Positions 58,548 through 64,000 of a stretch of DNA of 64,000 nt are shown here, piece by piece (within the stretch, counting starts at the first letter, position 1; each line of letters opens with the position of its first letter). A program made the translations under genes and the position numbers. The notes below the pieces were generated by a model. That model had not been told where the DNA came from. It searched no databases and saw only the letters and a list, made by a program, of their open reading frames with translations. The DNA lies in assembly GCF_011068285.1 (NCBI RefSeq), contig NZ_CP049616.1, forward strand, positions 2,770,501 to 2,834,500, read 5' to 3'. This DNA comes from Flagellimonas oceani. GTDB lineage: Bacteria; Bacteroidota; Bacteroidia; Flavobacteriales; Flavobacteriaceae.

Positions 58548-60083
58548 TTAATCCACATCCCACCAAACCTTGGTATCCAAGTTATCGGGTCCCATTCTGG
58601 AAACCGCTTCTTGAAGGTTTGCCTGATTTACAGCTATCTCGGCAGGAGGATAAGTCAACCTATTTATGAAATCTCCTGTGATATCCTGGGCAGGATATGG
58701 GTTGGGCGTCAAATCCGGATACCCGGACCTTCTAAAATTGGCGAACAACTCCGGTCCGTTCAAAAAGGAAGCCACCCAGTATTGTGTATTGATCTCCTCA
58801 ACGGCATTGGCCAGGTTCAAGGGGTTGGCAGCTATATAAGAATCAATATCAGTTCCAGCAATGGCCACACTTTCACCATAGGCCGCTACCTGCTCCATAT
58901 GTCCGCGTATCCCATTTTCGTAATACTCGGACGGGTCGCCCGCTACCCATCCATTGACGGCGGCTTCTGCCAATAACAATTGGGTCTGTGCATAGGTGCA
59001 GAGAAACATTGGCGACGACTGGGCACCGTAGGTAAACCGATCCACTTGTGAAAAGTCATAGAAACTGGCAAGTCCTTCACTGGTCGCAACAGTGCCAATG
59101 GTACTGTTGTCATACCCCATGGGCATCCCTATTTGATCATCAGCATCCTTGGAGGCAATTGCCTCGACTTGGTCCGGTCCCGATGCAGCACCCACATATC
59201 TGATTGCCAACGAAGCCAATCTTGGATCATCGTTATTATATAAGTAATCCACGAATACATCCGTTAAATAGAAGTTGTTGGCTTCCGTTCCATTAAAGGT
59301 AAAACTGTATGGATTGGTGAAATTGTTATCGTGCCTGACCACAAAGTTATCATCATTGGACTCCATAACCCCTCCGTTAAAGCCACTTTGAACGGTCTGT
59401 TGTGCCAAGGTGGGATCTACATTTGAAAGTCGCATACCCATCCTGACCAAGAGGGAATTGGCCAATTTTCTCCACTGGTCCAAATCTCCTGCATACATGG
59501 CTTCTCCACTTTCGGCAGGAGCTGAATCGCTCAACGCGTCCCTTGCCTCTGTCAATTCATTGATCAAATCCGGATAAATCTGTTCCTGGGGATCATAACT
59601 TGGCAGTACCACCTGCTCGGACAAGCCCTTACCTGCTTCAAAATAGGGGATTTCCCCGTATTCATCAGTCAATACCATGAAAGCATAGGCTTCCAAGATA
59701 CGGGCCATCTGCAATAAATTGGAACGGTCCGATTCTTCAGTATTAAGCTGAAGAATAACGTCACTGGTATGTTTTATGACATTTTGATAATATGCATCCC
59801 ACTGGTTACCGGTATTGTTACGGTTATCCTGATTATAGTTGGCTCCGGCCACAAATCCCGAATTGGGTGTAACAATTTGCTGTACAATCGCTTCATCGTA
59901 GTAGATATTGGTACCACTTGGGAAGGAAAGTCCAACGATTGCATTGTTCAACAAGAACACTGGGTCTATACTTTCACTTGTTGGATCTACAGTGTTGGTA
60001 TTGAGTTCATCAAAATTTTCTTCGCATCCCAATAGACCTATGAGGATTACAAAGATTATGATTCTATTCCCTATATTTTTCAT
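58548..60083 (-). CDS. SusD-like surface lipoprotein
   Basis: A protein of 511 residues with a lipobox ending at Cys20 (IGLLGCEENFDELN). It belongs to the SusD-like_2 type: VDPTSESIDPVFLLNNAIVG near 32, the central ANSLLVRMGMRLSNVDP, FLCTYAQTQLLLAEAAVNGW and a C-terminal RLTYPPAEIAVNQANL. It binds ligand on the surface and closes over its SusC partner, whose gene ends 10 bases before it. Confidence 0.92.
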   Translation of the reverse strand: MKNIGNRIIIFVILIGLLGCEENFDELNTNTVDPTSESIDPVFLLNNAIVGLSFPSGTNIYYDEAIVQQIVTPNSGFVAGANYNQDNRNNTGNQWDAYYQNVIKHTSDVILQLNTEESDRSNLLQMARILEAYAFMVLTDEYGEIPYFEAGKGLSEQVVLPSYDPQEQIYPDLINELTEARDALSDSAPAESGEAMYAGDLDQWRKLANSLLVRMGMRLSNVDPTLAQQTVQSGFNGGVMESNDDNFVVRHDNNFTNPYSFTFNGTEANNFYLTDVFVDYLYNNDDPRLASLAIRYVGAASGPDQVEAIASKDADDQIGMPMGYDNSTIGTVATSEGLASFYDFSQVDRFTYGAQSSPMFLCTYAQTQLLLAEAAVNGWVAGDPSEYYENGIRGHMEQVAAYGESVAIAGTDIDSYIAANPLNLANAVEEINTQYWVASFLNGPELFANFRRSGYPDLTPNPYPAQDITGDFINRLTYPPAEIAVNQANLQEAVSRMGPDNLDTKVWWDVD

Positions 60084-60093
60084 GATGTCTTAT

Positions 60094-63000
60094 TTAGAAT
60101 TTGACGTTTAGGTTAAATCCGATACTTCTCGTGGTCGGTACACCTGTGGATTCCAGTCCAGAAACGTTGTCCGAACTATACGCAAAGGAGTCGGGATCAA
60201 TATTGGGGACCCATTTTTTAAGTATCGCCACATTGTTTGCGACCAAGCTCAGGGTAACCCCTTGTACAAAGGAGTCCTCTGGAATGAGCTTTTGGAAATC
60301 ATACCCTACGGTGATCTGCCTCAATTTCCAGAATCCAGAATTGTACACAATGGGCTCTATCAATTGCTGTGAGCGCACAACTTCCCAATAAGTTTGGGAT
60401 TCTGTTGCAACAGTATTGGGTTCTCCCGCTTGGTTTACACCATCTCCGATAACCCCGGTATCCCTACCAGGAAGGGTCATTTTATGGAGACCATGTCTAA
60501 CGGCATTGAAGTTGGTACCGGAAATCATCTTACCGCCCAATTTGAAATCAATCAAAAAGGAGAAGTTGAAATCCTTGTAACGTACGGTATTTGTAATACC
60601 ACCAACCCATCTGGGCAATGCACTACCAAAAAATTTGATGTCGTCCGACCTTAAAGGTCTTCCATCATTTGCAAATATTTGTCTTCCTTGGTCATCGAAC
60701 TTATAACCAAAACCGGCCAATTGACCGATTTCCTTGCCTACCACTTGGTAGAGATAACCGTTAAATACGTGGTTCCCCACCAAAATACTCTCTCCCTCCT
60801 CATCACTAAGCAGGCTGATTACTTTGGTTTTATTGTAGGATGCATTGAAATTAAAATCCCATCTTAGGTCATCATTACGAATTGGTGTCAAATTCAATAA
60901 CATTTCAATACCGTCACTCCTACTTTCACCACTGTTGATCAACTGGCTTATAAATCCTGAAGAATTGGAAATCTGAGCGGGTATGATCTGATCTATTGTG
61001 GTCTTACGGTATACAGCCACATCCAATCCGACCCGGTTATCGAACATTCTTAGATCGACACCTAGTTCTGTTTCTTTCACCCTCATTGGGCGGAGATTGG
61101 GATTGGGCAGTATGGATGTATTGGCTCCGGCAACCGGCTTGGGTGATCCATCCGGTCCTGGGAAGAAGTTGGCGTTGATATCATAGAATAGTGCGTCAGA
61201 ATAAGGATTTACGTCCGTATCGCTGCCCACTTCGGCATAGGCGGCCCTGAACTTACCAAGCGTCAACCATTCTGCACTATCACCCAACAGATTGGAGAAT
61301 AGTACACTACCTGAAACGGAAGGATAAAGAATACTTCGATTTGCCTCAGAGAGTGTTGAAAACCAATCGTTACGGGCAGTACCACTTAAAAAATAAGTAT
61401 CTTGATAAGATAGGTCAACTGCTCCGTACAAGGAGTTGATACCTCTCTCGGACAATGAATAGGTCGGGTCCTTCACCCTACCGTTTTGTACAGTATACAG
61501 GTCACGGATCACAAAATCAGTCACATCAACCCTATTTAAATCTTGTCTTCTTCTCATCTGGTTGCCTCCCAAATTGTATGAGACCCCAAAATCTTCACTT
61601 ACATCAACATTTCCTGAAAGCAGGAAGTCGACGTTGGTTTCACGGTAACTTCTTGCGGTTTGGGTAAAGGTTCCATTAAAGAAAGGGGCTGGTGCCGCAG
61701 GTCTGGAAGCTTGTCCGGTGGGATACCCATTAAATTGTTGGGAACGCGACCAATAGTCCTGCCCTACCCGTATCTGCCCTGTAAGCCATGAAAGAATTTT
61801 ATAGCGTGCGGCAACGTTACCGAATATTCTATCTCTCCGTATTTCGTTGAACTGTTCGGAAAGCGTAAAATATGGATTGGTACGGTTTCTGAACCTGCTG
61901 TATACAAATTCGTTCCCATTCTCATCAAGCTTTTTCTCCTCCAATAAATCAAAAGGCATGGAATTGGCCATATTATAAAGGGCCACCGGGATAGTATTGT
62001 CCTGTTGGCCTACGTTGGGCGGGTTTATGTTTTTCTCGTAGGAATAGTTGACATGGGCCTCAACGCTAAGCTTGTCGGACAGGTCATAATTTGCCCCAAA
62101 GTTTACCGTCTTCCTGTTGAACTCGTTATTGGGGGTGATGCCTTTACTCCCTAGATTGGAAAGTGAAAGGTTGAACCCTCCTTTTTCTGATCCACTTGAA
62201 ATGGATACGGAATTGGTGATGTCCAGACCACTTCTATAAAACTTTTTGATTCTGTCGTAAACCGGAACATAAGGAACTTCCACACCATCAAAAAGAACCT
62301 GTGTCATTCCCGGTTGAAAACGTTCCCCGAAGGACCATTGTCCGGATGTGGGATTGGCCGATGTAGGCCTCACTCCGTTCTCTCCTTGCCCATACTCATA
62401 CTGATAGTCTGTAAAATCCAAAGGGGTATGGTCGGTTATATTAAGGTTATAGGTAACCCCTATTCCTTGTTGACGCCCACGTGACTTCGTGGTGATCATG
62501 ATAACACCATCCTTTGCCCTAGATCCATAAAGCGCTGCACCAGTGGCCCCCTTTAAGATGGTCATGCTTTCTATATCGTCTGGATTGATACTGGAAAAAC
62601 CATCACCACCATCAGAATAGACCCCATCACTATTGGTGCCCACTTCTGTACTGGTACTTCCCGGGCTTGTACCGAAGGAAGTATTGTCTATTGGCACACC
62701 ATTTACCACTATTAGGGGATTATTGGTACCGGAAATTGAGGATTGACCTCTGATCCTAACTTTTGATGATCCACCTGGTCCTGAACTCAATGAGGATATA
62801 TTCACACCTGCTACCTTGCCCTGAAGGGTGTTCATAAAGTTGGAAGACCTGTTCACATTGACCTCTTCAGCATCAACCTGAGCAATGGAATATCCCAATT
62901 TCTTGGTTTCTTGCTTGATTCCCAAAGCAGTTACCACGACCTCGTTCAAGTTCTGGGTATCTTCTTGCAATACTATATCAAGGGTAGTGGATCCACCAAC

Positions 63001-63600
63001 CGGGACTTCTTTTCTTGTAAACCCGATGGAACTGACTATCAAAACGGCATTGGTATTCTGAACAGTTATCTGATAAACCCCGTCAAAGTTGGCGGCAACA
63101 CCATTGGTCGTGCCCTTTTCTATCACAGATGCCCCTGGTATGGGTACACCATTGGAGTCCGTAATTACACCTGAAAGTGTGGTTTGGAAGTCATCATCAG
63201 GAGATGGGGAAAGACTTGATTCTGCCGGAGCTACATCGATTGCGTTTCTAGTCTTTAAAATAATTTGTTGTTTGTTAAAAAGATAAGAAACATTAGTTCC
63301 CTGGAAAAGTTGGTCCAGTATTTCAGTGATCAATTTTTGGTCTACATTGATAGAGACCTTTCTGTGAGCATTTACTTTTTTGTTGTCATAAAAGAACTTG
63401 AATTCTGAAACAGATTCAATCTGTTCGAACACTTGCATGATTTCTACATTTTTCATGTCCAAACTGAGTTTGGTATTTTGGGAGTAGGAATTTGCATGTG
63501 TCGAAAAAAAGGAAACTATCAAGAAAAGTGCAGTTAGTTTCACCGTCAGCGACAAGTTGTTTGTTAAACAAGGCAGAGTGCTCTTGATGTAATTTTTCAT
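60094..63600 (-). CDS. SusC/RagA transporter with STN signalling domain
   Basis: An outer-membrane TonB-dependent transporter of 1168 residues. Order: Sec signal (FLIVSFFSTHANSYS), STN domain (about 43-118, KLSLDMKNVEIMQVFEQIES to VSYLFNKQQIILKTR), carboxypeptidase-D-like domain (about 140-215), TonB-box-like LNEVVVTALGIKQETKK, plug (LQGKVAGVNISSLSSG, KVRIRGQSS), and barrel to the end (SIGFNLNVKF). The STN domain lets it signal to a FecR anti-sigma factor, and a FecR gene lies just upstream. It should import the oligosaccharide or sugar acid of this locus. Confidence 0.93.
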   Translation of the reverse strand: MKNYIKSTLPCLTNNLSLTVKLTALFLIVSFFSTHANSYSQNTKLSLDMKNVEIMQVFEQIESVSEFKFFYDNKKVNAHRKVSINVDQKLITEILDQLFQGTNVSYLFNKQQIILKTRNAIDVAPAESSLSPSPDDDFQTTLSGVITDSNGVPIPGASVIEKGTTNGVAANFDGVYQITVQNTNAVLIVSSIGFTRKEVPVGGSTTLDIVLQEDTQNLNEVVVTALGIKQETKKLGYSIAQVDAEEVNVNRSSNFMNTLQGKVAGVNISSLSSGPGGSSKVRIRGQSSISGTNNPLIVVNGVPIDNTSFGTSPGSTSTEVGTNSDGVYSDGGDGFSSINPDDIESMTILKGATGAALYGSRAKDGVIMITTKSRGRQQGIGVTYNLNITDHTPLDFTDYQYEYGQGENGVRPTSANPTSGQWSFGERFQPGMTQVLFDGVEVPYVPVYDRIKKFYRSGLDITNSVSISSGSEKGGFNLSLSNLGSKGITPNNEFNRKTVNFGANYDLSDKLSVEAHVNYSYEKNINPPNVGQQDNTIPVALYNMANSMPFDLLEEKKLDENGNEFVYSRFRNRTNPYFTLSEQFNEIRRDRIFGNVAARYKILSWLTGQIRVGQDYWSRSQQFNGYPTGQASRPAAPAPFFNGTFTQTARSYRETNVDFLLSGNVDVSEDFGVSYNLGGNQMRRRQDLNRVDVTDFVIRDLYTVQNGRVKDPTYSLSERGINSLYGAVDLSYQDTYFLSGTARNDWFSTLSEANRSILYPSVSGSVLFSNLLGDSAEWLTLGKFRAAYAEVGSDTDVNPYSDALFYDINANFFPGPDGSPKPVAGANTSILPNPNLRPMRVKETELGVDLRMFDNRVGLDVAVYRKTTIDQIIPAQISNSSGFISQLINSGESRSDGIEMLLNLTPIRNDDLRWDFNFNASYNKTKVISLLSDEEGESILVGNHVFNGYLYQVVGKEIGQLAGFGYKFDDQGRQIFANDGRPLRSDDIKFFGSALPRWVGGITNTVRYKDFNFSFLIDFKLGGKMISGTNFNAVRHGLHKMTLPGRDTGVIGDGVNQAGEPNTVATESQTYWEVVRSQQLIEPIVYNSGFWKLRQITVGYDFQKLIPEDSFVQGVTLSLVANNVAILKKWVPNIDPDSFAYSSDNVSGLESTGVPTTRSIGFNLNVKF

Positions 63601-63648
63601 ACCTTTGTAATGTTTTTAGTTAACTTATTTTTTTGAGTTAATAATCTC

Positions 63649-63681
63649 AAATCGGGAAGGTGTTGCAGCATCTCCCGATTT
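63649..63681. repeat. Hairpin between fecR and the STN-type susC gene
   Basis: AAATCGGGA and TCCCGATTT with a 15-base loop. The T run is on the plus-strand side, so as a terminator for the minus-strand fecR it is weak. It may process or attenuate the transcript before susC. Confidence 0.5.
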
Positions 63682-63727
63682 TTTTTTGTGCATTTATTTC
63701 ATAGGCGTATAACTGGTTTTTGGTTAT

Positions 63728-64000
63728 TTATTCTAAGATGATTATCTGGTTGTTTTCTATCACGTAATCAAAACTTGTTTCGGATGTGAAAGTGCTGAGC
63801 ACTTCCTCGATAGTTTCCACATCAAAAGTGGCAGTGAACACCCTATCTTCCATTTTTTTATTCCTGTTCTCTATGATTACCCCATAGTGCCTTTCAAGTT
63901 TTTTCTCTATATCCTTAAACTTCATTCCTTTAAGTACAAGTTTGCCTTGCATCCAACTGGTGTGTAATTCGGTATCAACTTTTTCTACGCTTATTTTTTT
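63728..64000 (-). CDS. FecR-type anti-sigma factor, C-terminal part (cut by window edge)
   Basis: The open frame enters from the right edge with no in-window start needed, giving 90 residues. The sequence (SWMQGKLVLKGMKFKDIEKK, then LERHYGVIIENRNKKMEDRV and FTATFDVETIEEVLSTFT) is the C-terminal DUF4974-like STN-binding part of FecR proteins of Bacteroidota, ending NNQIIILE. FecR would hold an ECF sigma factor at the membrane until the SusC STN domain signals. The sigma factor gene should lie just beyond the window. Confidence 0.85.
   Translation of the reverse strand, partial: KKISVEKVDTELHTSWMQGKLVLKGMKFKDIEKKLERHYGVIIENRNKKMEDRVFTATFDVETIEEVLSTFTSETSFDYVIENNQIIILE

Overview
The window comes from a marine-type member of the Bacteroidota, most probably family Flavobacteriaceae. 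The evidence is two SusC/SusD pairs, many Sec and lipoprotein signals ending in AQ or C, promoters of the TTTG-N(17-23)-TAnnTTTG kind, a tmRNA whose tag reads GENNYALAA, a TypA/KdsA/AsnB core gene set, and moderate GC. The genus is not resolved.

Layout. 1-6.1 kb: the 5' part of gyrB, a small beta-barrel protein, asnB, a DUF2911 protein and a secreted YtcJ-type amidohydrolase. 6.3-12.4 kb: a membrane-anchored AraC regulator followed by a SusC/SusD pair. 12.5-18.1 kb: a small secreted protein, then an outer-membrane barrel plus giant TPR protein pair. 18.3-25.5 kb: LemA and DUF3137 partners, ftsE, polyphosphate glucokinase, typA and three tandem paralogous secreted proteins. 25.5-31.8 kb: kdsA, then an iron-uptake operon (siderophore receptor, DUF4198, two small membrane proteins, PepSY) whose promoter is flanked by two nearly identical 21-bp palindromes. 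31.8-35.3 kb: DUF1801, DUF808, a small-export-family membrane protein, a small unknown protein and a saccharopine dehydrogenase-like enzyme. 35.4-36.0 kb: a structured small RNA candidate with its own promoter, a dispersed-repeat hairpin and tmRNA. 36.0-40.6 kb: scar-like DNA, two single-domain receivers, a PA2169-type protein, an HPF/RaiA factor and an M23 peptidase.

40.6-64 kb is an accessory catabolic island built as two convergent blocks. On the plus strand are two CE1-type esterases, a CE6-CE1-CE1 triple esterase and a cupin-cupin-SMP-30 lactonase lipoprotein. On the minus strand are FecR, SusC with an STN domain, SusD, an enolase-superfamily dehydratase, an RraA-like aldolase-type protein, an NTF2-like protein, a BASS transporter, a second dehydratase, a second RraA-like protein, a PQQ dehydrogenase with a haem c domain, and a double cupin. 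Almost every enzyme carries a Sec, Tat or lipoprotein signal.

The most interesting reading is that this island encodes a non-phosphorylative oxidative sugar pathway located outside the cytoplasm. Esterases would strip a plant or algal glycan. PQQ dehydrogenase would oxidise the released aldose to a lactone, and the SMP-30 domain would open it. The two Tat-exported dehydratases would make a 2-keto-3-deoxy acid, the secreted RraA-like proteins would cleave it to pyruvate plus an aldehyde, and the BASS carrier would import the keto acid. The gene families and signals are seen in the sequence; the pathway, its order and its substrate are inference. Two decayed gene fragments (an AraC C-terminus and a sugar-dehydrogenase C-terminus) lie on the left flank of this island.
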